Origin: Pseudogymnoascus destructans
Taxonomy: Eukaryota; Ascomycota; Leotiomycetes; Thelebolales; Thelebolaceae
DNA: 64,000 bases
Reading direction: 5' to 3'
NCBI RefSeq assembly: GCF_001641265.1
Contig: NW_020167550.1
Coordinates: forward strand, 62,001-126,000
Position numbers and translations under genes: made by a program. How positions within the stretch are numbered: position 1 is the stretch's first letter; each line of letters begins with the position of its first letter. Shown here piece after piece: positions 1 through 11,867 of this stretch. Below the pieces are notes generated by a model. It did no database searches. It saw only the letters and a program-made list of their open reading frames with translations, and had not been told where the DNA came from.

Positions 1-688
1 GGCGCAGCTCCTCGAGGTACTGATCGTATTGGTTCTTGTTCTCGACCTTTGCCTTGATGCCTGCTTTTCATTAGCATGTGTGTCCACACACATTGGCTTT
101 CCTGCCAACTTTTCGGCCTTCGGAAGTGATTTCTTACCTTCAAAGACACGGACAGCGGTAGGGTAGTCGTTGACGCGTCTTGCAGCCTTCAGGGCAGCAA
201 CGAGCACGGATGGCGATGGAACGAGATCGTATGCGAAGGCGTTGTTGAGGTTACGCTGCGTGGTACGATTAGCATACACCCCGCAACCCCTCTTCTAGTC
301 CAACATAGCCAATTGAACATACCTGCAGCTCAAAGACATCCTGGACAGTATCGAACTCCTTCTCGTATCTAGGTGCACCGCGTATCAGCTCACAGCTCTC
401 CCAATGACGTCCAAAAGCCCTCGGTTCGATTTCTTCTCGGCAACAACACCCAGCACCGCAAGAGGTCCACCAACAAGGCCAACCTCCAATTGGGTCTCCT
501 TACCTGGCAGTGAACTCCTCGAAGCTCTCCTCGTGTCCGTGACCGTCAGCGTTGTCGGCCTTTAGCACTCGTGCGGTCGAGAAAGCCGGGGCGTAGCTGC
601 GGAGGACGGGCGAAGGGCGCACGGCGCGGAAGCCAGCAGTGCGGCCAATGGCGCGCGGCAGGGCGCGCAGGACGGAGCTGGTGGACAT
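1..688 (-). CDS. COX6: Cytochrome c oxidase subunit VI (mammalian Va), 5' part of gene
   Basis: Nuclear-encoded subunit of mitochondrial complex IV (inner membrane). Four exons are visible on the minus strand: 504-688, 323-368, 138-255 and 60 to beyond position 1; the 3' end lies outside the window. Each intron has GT-AG ends (donors GTAAGG, GTATGT, GTAAGA). The first exon encodes an Arg/Ser-rich mitochondrial presequence (MSTSSVLRALPRAIG...), then the mature start with HGHEESFEEFTARYEKEFD; later exons give NNAFAYDLVPSPSVLVAAL and KAKVENKNQYDQYLEEL, all typical of the COX6/COX5A family. The start is the only ATG that gives a presequence. It is divergently arranged with the chromatin gene at 1125, sharing a 436-bp intergenic region. 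Identification is strong; the splice sites were placed by frame and consensus. Confidence 0.93.
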
Positions 689-1124
689 CGTGTTGTATGA
701 TAGAGATAGGTTGTGCTGGGGATTTCAAGGAACTCGGTATGATGGAAGGGTAGATTTTTGGTGGATGGCTCCTCGGAACAGGGCGGGTCAAGATTTCATG
801 ATTGGCTCTAACTCGGACATTAGTCAGCAAATAAGAACGATGACCTGCACGTGATACGGACATGTATGCTGGCAACACGTGACTCCGATCGGACCTTTAC
901 TGATAGCCTCGCACGTCGCGGGCGATAAGACATTCTTAAGGAAACAAACTCACCTTGCGTTGGAGGACATTGGCAACCAACGCGGACGTCTTGTGCAGAG
1001 GGTAAGATACTGATGCGCTCTCTCCTTACTCACGCATTCTGACTTTCTTTTAGAATTACTGGCCGCCAAATATTGGCCTCACGAACTCACATGGCACCCC
1101 AGCCACATCCTGCATTTTGATTCC
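689..1124. promoter_or_regulatory. Shared divergent promoter region
   Basis: This stretch separates the starts of COX6 (minus) and the chromodomain gene (plus), so it must hold both promoters and 5' leaders. Two CACGTG-type E-boxes lie near 848-882 (tgcacgtgatac, caacacgtgact). No clear TATA box is visible. A possible leader intron is suggested by a GTAAGA near 1001 and tttctttTAG near 1050, but this is inference. Confidence 0.5.
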
Positions 1125-4100
1125 ATGTCGTCGAAGTCCACGTCGGACTCAGAAGCTGTAATACTACAACCGCGTCGTCGCGGACGCCCACCGAGGAATT
1201 CAAGTACTGCCCCGCCAAAATCGCCCATAACTTCACAGCAAAATCATCTGTCTAAAGGCAGGAACCGACCAAGAGGAACGCCGCGAAAGAACTCCCTTCT
1301 GTCTCCTACCCCAGACTACACACCGTCCCCACAACGTCCTCGTCGCAAAGTAAAGAGGAAGCGAGAGACGCCCCCGAAGAAGTACGACGAGAATCAATTA
1401 TTCGATCTTCGCGATATCTTAGACGAGAGTGAGACTCACTACCTTATCGATTGGGCGGACGACAAAGTCACCGGCGAGACATACGAGCCTACCTGGGAGC
1501 CGAAAAGCTTCGTTGAACAAGACGCCATTGTTGCCTGGGAAGAAACGAAAGCTCAGGTGGAGACAGGAAATAATCCCATCCAGAAACCACAGAGCCAAGA
1601 CGCAGCGGAAGTGCTCAATCCCGTGTCACCGGAGAACCATCAAGAAGAACCAACCCCTGTTCCGGACTCTACCCAGGAGAGCGAACCAGTCAGGGACGCA
1701 AAACGCAAGAGAACTCAAATTATTGTTGTCGAAAGCCCTGCTTCGACTCAGGAGTCCCCAGATAGCCAGCCTATCAAGCCAGCTAAACGCAGCAGGCTTA
1801 CAACCGTCGCCCAGGAAATCCAAAAGGCCAACAATTACAGGCGGGACTCTTCGGACTCTTTACCACCAGAAGGCAACGTTGCTATTCCAATAGAAGGGTC
1901 TACCCCAACAAGACAAGTTCGTGAAGAAGGGCCACAGACCGTTCCAGAGTCGCAATCTCAAGCCCATATCTGCGAAGTAGGAGACACCAATCGTAGCTCG
2001 CAATTAACCTGGGATCAATCGACGACGCCTAATGAGCAAGTTCTATCCGCCCAAAATATTCAGGCAATAGACTTTGCCATACCCAGTAGTTCTCAAACTT
2101 CTAACAACGTACCGCATTCTTCAAAAAAATCACCTCTCACAGCCAGGCCTTCAAATCATCCCACCTCACAACCAATATCGGACAATCCCCCAGAGATAGA
2201 CGACAGTTTTGACACTGTCGCAGAGACCCCACAACCCCATAGCCGCAGTTTTGAAGTCCCACTTGCGCCTTTAGAAGAGTTGAATCGAGACAGATACATT
2301 GGTATCTCGCAAATTTCGTCTTTTGCCTCCCAGGCACCTCCTACTGAACGATCGTTATATCGCTCGCAATCTGCGGGAGATAAATTGCAGAGGGCACAGG
2401 AAGACAACGGAGACCGCATCATCCCAGATTCCCAAGAGGCAGTCGGAGCCAACGGTGCAGACTTTCGAAGGTCCGTCCGAAGTAGAACCTGGCCAGGTAC
2501 TCCGGAAAGGGGAAATTCTACGGTACATTCACCACCTCACCACGATAAGGCCAGAACCAGTCCGAACGGAAATAATCCGATCCAACTGAGAGACGATATA
2601 TCAGGCGTTGAACAAGGTTCCTCCATTGTTCATGACATAAATTCCGAAGCGCAAGAAAATACTACTACATACGGAGAGACGATATCCGACGTGAACGCGC
2701 CCACTCCCAACAACGTTCCCACGGAAGACAGCTGGCTCACTACAAAACTCGTACCGTCTCAAGTGCCCATCCCGCAGTCCCAGAATTCTAGTTTTCACGA
2801 GGCTACGTCTATTTCCAACGGAGGACTCCATCCTAACGCCGAAATCAGTGCCGCCGAGCCATCGCCGAGTCAAAACTCGCCACCATCCACTCCGAAACCT
2901 AACCTTTCACGTCTATTTCTACCACAAGTATCGTCGAACGCTAGAACATCGGAGGGACGTTTTCAAACACAGCTGCCGTTCAGCACCGATACCAGTAACA
3001 TTGATAGCCAGCATCTCAGTTTTTACAACAGGTAAGCATATATATTCTTAACTGTATATTGAAGTTGTAGCTAACACATCCGCAGAAGCCCTGGTGTCCA
3101 CCGAGGCCATTCTCTTTTGCCAATATCCGATTGTTCCGACAACGAACTTGACAGGCCAGTGACTGCAAGTCCACTTGAGAGAGACGTCGCGTCTTCTAAT
3201 CAAAGTTGGCAAGCCGCCCAGATTGCCCAAGACACGGAGATTCCATCACAAACCAGCTTAGAATCTGCCAAGGTATTCAGATCGACAGAAGTCGAATCCA
3301 GTCATATCTCTCAAGACTGCCCTAAAGAAATTTCTCTGACTCCGAATAATCTACATTCTCATTCCCGTAATAAGGAAGACACCGATAGAAAACGGATAAC
3401 ATCATCAGAAGAGCCTCTAGAAATCATAATCATGAGTGTTGAAAGGCAAGACGAGTCGGAACTCGTTCAGCGGCCTTCATTGCCGTCAACTTCGGCTTCG
3501 CCCGCGCCTGTTTCAAGAGGTGGAAGTTCCATACAGGGTCGGTCTCCTGTTGTATTTAACTCCAATACAAACGTGACCGAATTTCTCCAACGGGCACGCC
3601 GGGATGCAATTGCCGCTGTAAGAGCCAGAACGGCTTCTGCAAATTTATTTGGGAGTAGCCAGCCTATACAACCAAACGAGCCATCACAACCGCCATGTGT
3701 AGTGAGGCAAGAACTGCCAGTTCGAGAAACGGCATTGGGTTTGGATGATGGATCTATGGCAGCCCCGGATTTGGCTAGAATTAAATCACCGGACGAAGAA
3801 GAAGTTTCAGGCCCGCAACTCCCACTGCGACCCTTCGGATCAAGCGACCATGTAGTCCTAATTCCCATGGTGTCCACAGTGCGAGACATGTATAGTTCTC
3901 AGGTGCCGAAATATAGACGAGAGATAGAATTATTACGCAGAGGCGAGCAGTTGGATCTTCTGGCTACGGCAAAGATCGACCTGATGATTGAGAACCTCAA
4001 GCTGCTCGGAGATCACAAAGACTTATTCTCTGAAGAAGGCTTTTCGCAGAGTGGAACGTCCGAAGAAGCCATATCAAAGTGGGCTTTGACTTGCAGCCCC

Positions 4101-5938
4101 AAATGCTACTTTCTCGAGCGACTTTTCGAGTCAATGAGAGATTCAAGCAGCCATGTTGCGGTCCTTGCTCGCCCAGGAAAGATGATGGATATTTTAGAAG
4201 CCATACTCCAGACGCATAACTTCAACTATTACCGACCCGATAAACAAAGCCGTTCTGATATGTCCGCTCGAGGAACCCTTACGGTTACACTTCTTCCTAC
4301 AGGCTTCAGAGGCGGACAGTTCGTGGTCAATCCAGCCGATGCTGTAATAGCATTTGATTCGACCTTCTTCCGTGGGGAGCGGTACTCAAAGGCACTTCGT
4401 GCTCATACATACGACCCTACAAAACAGTCTCCACTAATAATGTTGGTTGTTGAAGACTCTGCAGAACATTTTGAGCTTTGTCTGCCAGAATCCCTAGACC
4501 CTATGGAAAGGAAGTGCTACCTTGTGGATTTCATCTGTCAACAGCGAAAGGAGGTTGGATTGAACACTAAGATCCGACCAGAAGATGCTGCCGTATCAGT
4601 TGGTAATTATCTGAGGGCCAGGTCGAGTAATTACACTGGTGTTGATGGGCCATTGGAGTGGCCTTTACCACCAAATCGTTTCGTCTCAAATCTTGACGTG
4701 CCAGATTCGCTACTACCTCAACAGTCTGGCTCGACCACACAGTCTCGCGATGTACAAACTCCAGGACCTGCATCACTCCAAAACATGACCAAGAGGCCCC
4801 GCGACGATTTGATGGACGACGACTTGTCAAAACGGATGCGAATGACTCCAGTTCCACCTGAGGTCGCTTCAAGCGGACAGGTCTCACATATCATTGACTC
4901 TCTCGGGTTCCAGACACAGTTTAATGCCTCCTCACTGCCATCACTCACCAACTCAGCCGAACAGGCCATCGCAGCTACCGCCACATTAGACCAGGAGCAG
5001 TCAGATCAAACAACACAACTTCTAGCAAGGGTAAGCCTTCTACTATCCACCCTCATCCCCAAATTACCCATACTAACAACCCCCAGATCGCGGACCTGGA
5101 AAATCAGCTCGAAACCAAGACAGCCACCGAATCCCGCATCCACGAGCTCATGGCACAGCTCCAGAAAAATGAAAAGGACAATGCACGTCTTCGCCAGTCC
5201 TACGCAACCCTCGAGCTCAAGCTAAACGAGCACATCACCCTCGTCAACAAATTCGTCTCTCAATCTCGCGAATCCGGCAACCAGCGCCGCGTCGCCGAAG
5301 CCGCCGCCACCGCCGCCGAATCCCGCGCCTCGACCCTCCACACCAAGCTCGAAGTGCGCTCCATGCAGAACATCGCCATGCTAGCCAAGATCGACGACCT
5401 CGAGGCCGAGCTGACCACCGCGCGCGCCGCCCTCGCGTCCTCCGCCGTCCCGGAGCAGCGCGAGTTCGAGGCCCTCCGCGAGAAGGCCGCGGAGGCTCAG
5501 GCGGAGCGCGAGAAGCTCGAGAAGCGCGCTGTGAGCTCAGCGAAGGACTTTGAGTTCACGCGCGAGCAGTATCAGAGGGCGTCGAATCAGGCGGCGGAGC
5601 TGGCGAGCGAGGTGGCGGAGTTTCAGGCTGAGAAGGTGGTGTTGGAGAGGAGGGCGAGCGAGAATATCGTGAGGGTTAGGGAGATACAGGCCAATAGCGA
5701 GGTGGCGCAGCTGAAGGATAGGATTGATGAGTTGGAGGCGGAGGCGGGGTTGTTGAAGGCGGATTTGGGGAGGAAGAATGAGGAGCTTAAAGCGAGGGGG
5801 GTGAGGGGGCTGAGGGGGGCGAGTGTCCCGAGGAGTCCGAAGGTGGCGGGGATGGGGATCGCGGGGAGTCGGGGGAGTAGTGTGGCGCCTGGGGAGGGGA
5901 ATGGGTTCCCGCCGAGGTGGGTGGGAATGACGGGGTGA
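1125..5938 (+). CDS. Chromodomain/AT-hook protein, HDA1-complex subunit 2/3 family (CDP-2-like)
   Basis: Predicted 1567-aa nuclear protein from three exons (1125-3031, 3086-5030, 5087-5938) joined by introns with GTAAGC donors and CAG acceptors; the frame stays open across both junctions. Domains in order: an AT-hook (PRRRGRPPRN, residues 16-25) and a second basic Pro/Arg patch near 46-56; a chromodomain around 90-143 (YLIDWADD...YEPTWEPKS); a long Ser/Pro/Gln-rich disordered stretch; an HDA2/3-type domain around 885-1150 (VAVLARPGKMMDILEA, DAVIAFDSTFF, MLVVEDSAEHFELC); and a long C-terminal coiled coil (about 1285-1500) ending in a Gly/Arg tail. Proteins of this family are non-catalytic subunits of class II histone deacetylase complexes that act in heterochromatin silencing. 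By architecture it is closest to Neurospora CDP-2; this is inference. Codon bias shifts to high GC in the last exon. Confidence 0.85.
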
Positions 5939-7171
5939 GCGTGGATGGGCGTTTGGGACAGCTGTGATACCATTGCGGACAGATAAATTGGTTGCTGGTG
6001 ATTAGAGCTGATTTGCTTGAATATCTCAAGGTGTGATGAAGGAAGAGAGGGGACACGGAGGAACTAATGGGGCTGGTTCGCAGGTTTTTACCCTGCTTCT
6101 CGAATATATTTGCTTTTCGTTAGATTTTGGGGAATCCAAAGAGTAAATATTGGCGACGTTGAACCTTCGTAAATAAATTACTCTCGGTGATAGTAGGTTT
6201 TTAAAAATATGATGATTATTGCATGGGGTAAATAATAATTATAATATTATTTCCAAAATAGCTAACTAACTAGTTATATAAGTTCTCCCCAATTTAATTT
6301 CCGGAATCTCGACTCAGGGCAAAAACAGGATTATTCCGTTTTCCTTACGCACAAAAAACTCAAGGCCGGTGAGAGAGGCCGCCAATGAACCAGCCTGCTG
6401 AGTATATCAGGACTCTGTCTACACATGGGCCCCGTCGAGATAGGACTCGCGGGCACCAGAAACGTTCCGTATGCGCCACGAACCGGGAGCCCTACACTAC
6501 AGTACCATCGATTTTCGCAATTCGGCTGGAGCCCTAAAGCAGCAGATGCTGATATAGACCTACTAGACAAGATGTACAGCGATCCATCTTGTCTCTGTTG
6601 ACAACAGGACTCTACGACAACAAGACTGTGCCGACAGGAAAACGTCGACATCAAAACTCTACTGGCAATAAGACTCCTGTCGACAACAAGACTCAGTGGA
6701 TGACACACGAACGCTGCTAACATCAAGAAGAATATGCTGAGGTAAATAATAAGATATAGGAGACTTTCGTTCCACGAAATAACTGTTGTACGATGTAACT
6801 GGTTGAATTGTTGAGCGAGCATGATGCAGCTCCATGGTTTTATACCCATGTCCAACCCGATGCCTGGTTTGAAAGAATATATTCCCCGGCTCAAATACAG
6901 TTCTTGGTCATGGTGATACGAGAATATGACAATTAGTGTTTTTTTGGAATACCTAGAAAAATTTGAGAGAAATATTACCGAAGTGTGAAGTTTACGTTAC
7001 ACCAACATCACAGTCATGAACCACATGAAGACTCGTTTTTTTGAAATCTTTTAATGTCATTCAGTTTACTACCGAGACATCATCCTCAATGCGCCATTAG
7101 CAGCCACATCCATGATTTATAAGCAAACGATGCATAATCAACGACACCCCTCAACCCAGCAAAACCGACGC
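5939..7171. other. Intergenic region with a short degenerate repeat
   Basis: AT-rich 3' flank between two convergent genes. Around 6594-6700 a motif like GACAACAAGACTC recurs about five times in degenerate form (ttgacaacaggactc, acgacaacaagactg, gtcgacaacaagactc). Frames here look non-coding and no RNA gene is recognised. The remainder shows nothing I can name. Confidence 0.5.
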
Positions 7172-8616
7172 TTAATCCTCCTTGAGGATCTGTGCGAATG
7201 GCTTGCCAACCGCGCGCACCGGCTTTCCGGCCTCGAGACCCTTGGTGCCGATCTTGTCCTTGGAGTAGCCAGCGGCGTATGGGTTCAGGCGGAGCAGGAC
7301 CTGCTTGTTGCGGAGCGGGTTCTTCTTCTGCACGGCGGTGCGCTTGGTGCGGGCGTCGCCCTTGGCGGCGCGGACGACGGTCTGGATTTCGGAGGAGTTG
7401 ATGAGACGGCCGATGTCAGCCTGGGTGACGATGGCGGATGGGAGGAGGAAGTCCTTCTTCAGCGCCGAGGGGGCGGTGGTGGAGCCGTAAACGGTGTCGA
7501 GGGCCTTGAAGGCGGCGGAGGTCCAGATGACGAAGCGTCCGAGGTGGCCGCCAGGTGCGAGCTGGAGGAGGTTCAGCGCGAAGACAGAGGAGGTCTCGAC
7601 ACCGGCGATGTTGCGGAAAGCGAGCGAGAGCTCAGTTCCGTCCTCGAGCGGGTTGTAGACGACGAGGGGTCCGCGGCGTTGGCGGTGACGGCGGCCACGT
7701 AGCTTACCCTTTCCGGCGCGGAGCTTGCGGGAAGCCTTGACCTTGGAGACGTCGGCGCCCGCTCCCACGGAGCTGAGGAGAGCGACGGCGGCGGAGGTGC
7801 GGGAGATCGAGGCGTTGGCGAAGACCTCGGAGTTGATCACGAGTGGAACCTCTGGGACGGTGGAGATCTGGTGACCGCGGGCGAGGAGGAGGGATGGGAC
7901 GGAGGATGCAGCCAGGGCGGAAGCAGTTGCGAAACGCCTGGGGTTTTGTTAGTTTTTGGAGATATCATACGAGGCTGCGTAATCGGTTTTTTGACTCACT
8001 TCTGTCCCAGGTTGATCTTCTGGTGCCACTTGCGCCAGACCTTGGTAGGGGCGAACATGCGACCGGATCTGCACATGTTACCGAAGGCAGCCTGACCAGC
8101 ACGGTGAGTTCCGCCTCCAGAGACACGAGGAATACGGGCAACAGCGCGACCTGCGAGGTTTTTCAGTCAGCATTTCGGTTCTCTGCCAGCAAGCAATTCC
8201 CGCATCTTGTGTTTCTGCAGCAATCGTGTCGAGTGTGTCTCTCCCTCTTGACCCCTCTCTTTTACCCCTCCTTCCTCCCTTTCCAACATGTATAAAATAG
8301 TCTGTACTAACCAGTTCCCCAAGACTCAGCAGAGGTCTGGTGACCAGCCTTCTCAGCGACGGAGTATGGCTGACGCTTGTTCTTGGCCATTCCGGTGTGG
8401 ACAGTCCTGTAGAGCACATCAATCAGCAATTGCCCCCATAATCCATCTCCCCGTGGCCTCGCGCCGGGGTTTGGTACAAAATTGTTGAGTTTGTGGTTGA
8501 ACATACTGGACGATATCCGGACGGATTGGCGAAGTGAAGACGCGCGGGAGAGGGTGAGTCGCACCGCTGGCAGTGCCATCGGCGGACAGGATCGTGACTG
8601 TTGGTCGGGAAGCCAT
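7172..8616 (-). CDS. RPL4: 60S ribosomal protein L4 (uL4)
   Basis: Cytosolic large-subunit ribosomal protein uL4, predicted 373 aa, against about 360 in yeast. Four exons on the minus strand: 8507-8616, 8312-8406, 8000-8150 and 7172-7937, with GT-AG introns (donors GTATGT, GTTAGT, GTGAGT) and continuous frame. Family signatures are clear: the N-terminal MASRPTVTILSADG, VHTGMAKNKRQPYSV in exon 2, ARIPRVSGGGTHRAGQAAFG and MFAPTKVWRKWHQKINLGQK in exon 3, then KLRAGKGKLRGRRHRQRRGP and NPYAAGYSKDKIG at the C-terminus. The intron-rich 5' end is typical of fungal ribosomal protein genes. The start is the ATG directly before the conserved N-terminus. Confidence 0.96.
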
Positions 8617-9094
8617 TTCGTCGTCGGTTGTCGAGATGTTGTTGTCGGCTTCAAAAATTGGCAACTCGAAATTTCGTCGGTTTCTGGCGGAATCTCGAAA
8701 GTGGGTTGCTACTATTGGAAGCCCTAGCACTAAGCGATGGTGGTGGCTGAAAGGGGGAAAGGGTTGTGGGTAGCGTGGGTGCCTGGATTACGAGGTGTGA
8801 AGGGGTTGTGGCTGGATTGACGACAGCACGGAAGGGGAGAAACGAAGAACCTTAAAAGAGTAACTTAGTCATGTGATAATGTACAAAAAAAACCAAAAAT
8901 AACCCCAAAAAAACATCATGTGACAATAGTGGTGACTAGGCCACGTGACTATACCAACCGTACTCGTTAAATCCGAGGCTGCGTCGTACACGTCGTACAT
9001 GTAATTTCGAATTTCCCGAAATCCCCCTGTCATGTGAAGACGCGCATTCCATCGATCCATCATATCTGGCATCTGCTACTAACAACCAATTAAC

Positions 9095-9133
9095 TTATTC
9101 AGATTATTCAGATTATTCAGATTATTCAGATTA
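9095..9133. repeat. 9-bp minisatellite, about 4.3 copies
   Basis: Perfect tandem units of TTATTCAGA. No function inferred. Confidence 0.9.
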
Positions 9134-9427
9134 AAATACTTCTACTGAGCTGATAATTATTTTATTAAATTCACAATATTCCTCTCATTCCTGCCGATTC
9201 TCGTCATATTTTTATTATCCCCTACAATAATCCCTGTTCATTCCAGAGCCCATACAACCCTTGTAAATGATCCCAAATTCCCAAATTCCAAATTCCACTG
9301 TCCCACCTCCCCCCAAAACACCAACACGGCTGATTCAGCTTGGAATTCCCCCTTTCGCTAATCTCGATGCCACTTCCGCCAACTTTACTTTTCCCTCCCT
9401 CACATAAACACGACCCCCTTCTCTTTT

Positions 9428-9451
9428 CCCCCCCCACCCCCCCCCCCCCCC
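9428..9451. repeat. Poly-C tract
   Basis: 24 bases, all C except one A at 9436, in the presumed 5' leader of the elongase gene. Such a run is also a likely place for base-count errors. Confidence 0.9.
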
Positions 9452-9787
9452 TTCAAAACCTCAAAAACCCATCACCACATTCAATTGTGTTTTGTATTTG
9501 GTCTAGGAGGTCATCTTTGTTGGTGATCATAATCCCCTTTCTTCACTTCTCGTCATTCCTTGATTGAAATTGTCAAACGCTTTTTTTACCTCCCTTCTCT
9601 CTCAGCTTTCCGCATTCGGCAACAGCTCACCGCGTAAGGAGAGTCGCGCGACCTACTTCGACCAACTTTTTCTCCCAACTTCCGATTCTCTCGACAGAAC
9701 AACCCTTCTCTTTGGCTTTACGCCCCTATCACGAACCTTCGCGGCTTCCTCTCGCATTTGCGCATACGCCTCTCCCTTTTTTTAAAG

Positions 9788-10979
9788 ATGTCGGCTTCAC
9801 CAATCGACCAGATCCTCGGGGCCATCCAGCGCCCGACGATCGACCGCCCCTTCGGCGTCCACCTCTGGCCCATCTTCGACAAGGCCTTCACGGCCATCAA
9901 GGGATACCACCCCGAGGACTTCGACTTCCAGCCCCATGTCACTCCCATGTCGACCCTGAAGGAGACCGCTGCGCTGATCTTCACATACTACGTTGTAATT
10001 TTCGGCGGCCGCGAGCTGATGCGCAACCGCCCGGCATTTAAGCTCAATGGACCCTTTATGATACACAACCTCTACCTCACTGCGATCAGTGGCATACTGC
10101 TGGCCCTCTTCGCCGAGGAGCTGATCCCAACCCTGTACAACAAGGGCCTTTTCTTTGCCATCTGCGACGTCAAGGGTGGATGGACTAACCACCTGGTTAT
10201 CCTGTATTATGTATGTCTCCTGAAAGCAGTACAATGGGAGCAAATTGCTAACAGATACAGCTTAACTACCTCACCAAGTACCTCGAATTGATCGATACCG
10301 TCTTCCTGGTCCTGAAGAAGAAGCCATTAAGTACGTGACTTCATTCGTCTTTCCAGGCCAAAACTAACCACAGACAGCCTTCCTCCACTGCTACCACCAC
10401 GGCGCCACCGCTCTCCTCTGCTACACCCAGCTCATCGGCCTCACCTCCGTCTCCTGGGTCCCGATCACCCTCAACCTGATGGTTCACGTCGTCATGTACT
10501 GGTACTACTTCCAGAGCGCCCGTGGCATCCGCATCTGGTGGAAGGAGTGGATCACCCGTCTCCAGATCATCCAGTTCGTCATTGATCTCGGTAAGCCCCC
10601 CCAAACAACCCCTCTCAAGCCCTTGCTCCCAAACCCCCGCTAACCAACCCTCACAGTCTTCGTCTACTTCGCCTCCTACACCTACTTCACCTCCACCTAC
10701 TTCAAGTGGATGCCCAACGCCGGCCAATGTGCAGGCGAGGAATTCGCCGCCTTCGCCGGCATGGGCATCATCTCCTCCTACCTCCTCCTCTTCATCTCCT
10801 TCTACATCGCCACCTACAAGAAGGACGGCAAGCGCCCCACCGGCCGCAAGGCCGCCCGCTCCCTCAAGGACGCCGAGCTCCCAGACATCGCAGCCATTAC
10901 CCAGGGCAAGATCCAGCCCGCCAATAAGGCTAACGGAAACGCGACCCCTGGTCGCGTCACTCGCTCGAGGAAGGCTTAG
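9788..10979 (+). CDS. ELO-family very-long-chain fatty acid elongase (3-ketoacyl-CoA synthase)
   Basis: Condensing enzyme of the ER fatty-acid elongation cycle, extending acyl-CoA with malonyl-CoA for sphingolipid synthesis (the yeast FEN1/SUR4 family). Predicted 342 aa from four exons: 9788-10210, 10261-10330, 10378-10590 and 10657-10979, with GT-AG introns and continuous frame. The ELO histidine box HCYHHG (H168, H171, H172) starts exon 3. Flanking signatures are YLELIDTVFLVLKKKPL before it and NLMVHVVMYWYYF after it, and several hydrophobic segments fit a multi-pass ER membrane protein. The C-terminus is Lys/Arg-rich (GRVTRSRKA), consistent with cytosolic ER-retrieval tails. The ATG used is the first in frame and leads into a normal ELO N-terminus. 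Which paralog (ELO1, 2 or 3) cannot be decided here. Confidence 0.93.
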
Positions 10980-11867
10980 AAGGCGCGTAATTGGTTTTGT
11001 ATCAATTGCGTTGCTGCGCGGAGGACTAAGCTGGAGTTGAAGTGAAGTGAAGTGAGAACGGGAGAACTTGGCGAAACTTGCAGGAACGCCCTCTTTTGGC
11101 TTCGTGCTTTTATTTTGGAGGGGAAGTTACCTGGGGGTTCCCGCCGATGTTGTTCTCTGTGGTGTTATATGAGTACGGGTATGAATAGAGAGGAGCTGGC
11201 TGTCCGTATACGTGGCGTCGGTGGGGATGTTAAAAGGGGAGCGCATGCATGGGAACATGGAGCGGGCGGACATGGGCGGGCGTGTTGGACGTCGGGTGTG
11301 GTGGACGTTTGAATGTATCAGTGGTGGTGGTGTGGGTGTGGGTGTAATGCCGGGGTTAAAGGGGCCTAGATAGATTATGATGAATTATTATTAATTGATT
11401 CTTGTGTTTTTTTGGGGGTTTGATGTGTTGTTGATACCTTCTGCTCGATTCCCTGATGGCTTCTAGTTGGACCTTGGTTATGCGCGATGGGAACTCAAAT
11501 GGCTGGTTCACTGGAGGTCAGCCGTCGCAAGACCTTGAGTGAATAACTAGCTAACATGTTTTGTATATTGGGACGAAGAGTACCAAGAATAAACAATGCA
11601 CTCTCGGCAACGCCACTTAAAACAAGCATGTAGAGGCGGGAAATACATTTCGAAGAGTACGTAAGTCTTGACACTATATATCGGGCTGCTAATGGGGATA
11701 TTAGGTTTCTTGCCGTTGAGGGTGCGGAGGAAGCGTCGGTGTGGCTTGATAGAAACGTTAAACTTCAACGGCGGCATCTGGGACTGCCTAAAATACTGCT
11801 TCAACACAGCCCTTCTACAAACACTCCCTCTCTCTGCATTTCCCCTAATAACACTACCCAGGAGAGG
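10980..11867. other. Intergenic region after the elongase gene
   Basis: Contains the presumed 3' UTR of the elongase gene and GT-rich sequence near 11300-11350. Nothing else is recognised. Confidence 0.5.

Larger units (their letters stand above)
8617..9787. other. Divergent intergenic region and pyrimidine-rich leader of the elongase gene
   Basis: Holds the promoters of RPL4 (minus) and the elongase (plus). The last ~450 bp before the elongase ATG are CT-rich, as is common for strongly expressed fungal genes, and include a C-run at 9428-9451. A short minisatellite lies at 9095-9133. A GTAAGG near 9636 might mark a leader intron, but no acceptor was assigned. Confidence 0.5.

Noticed and set aside
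546..878. 110-codon minus-strand frame overlapping COX6 exon 1
   Set aside because: It lies in a different frame of the same strand as the COX6 presequence and has no family features.
7112..7702. 196-codon plus-strand frame opposite RPL4
   Set aside because: Antisense shadow of RPL4 codons; Gly/Ala/Glu composition typical of reversed GC-rich coding DNA.
10341..10727. Minus-strand frame across elongase exons 3-4
   Set aside because: Runs through the elongase introns and histidine-box exon on the wrong strand; no independent support.
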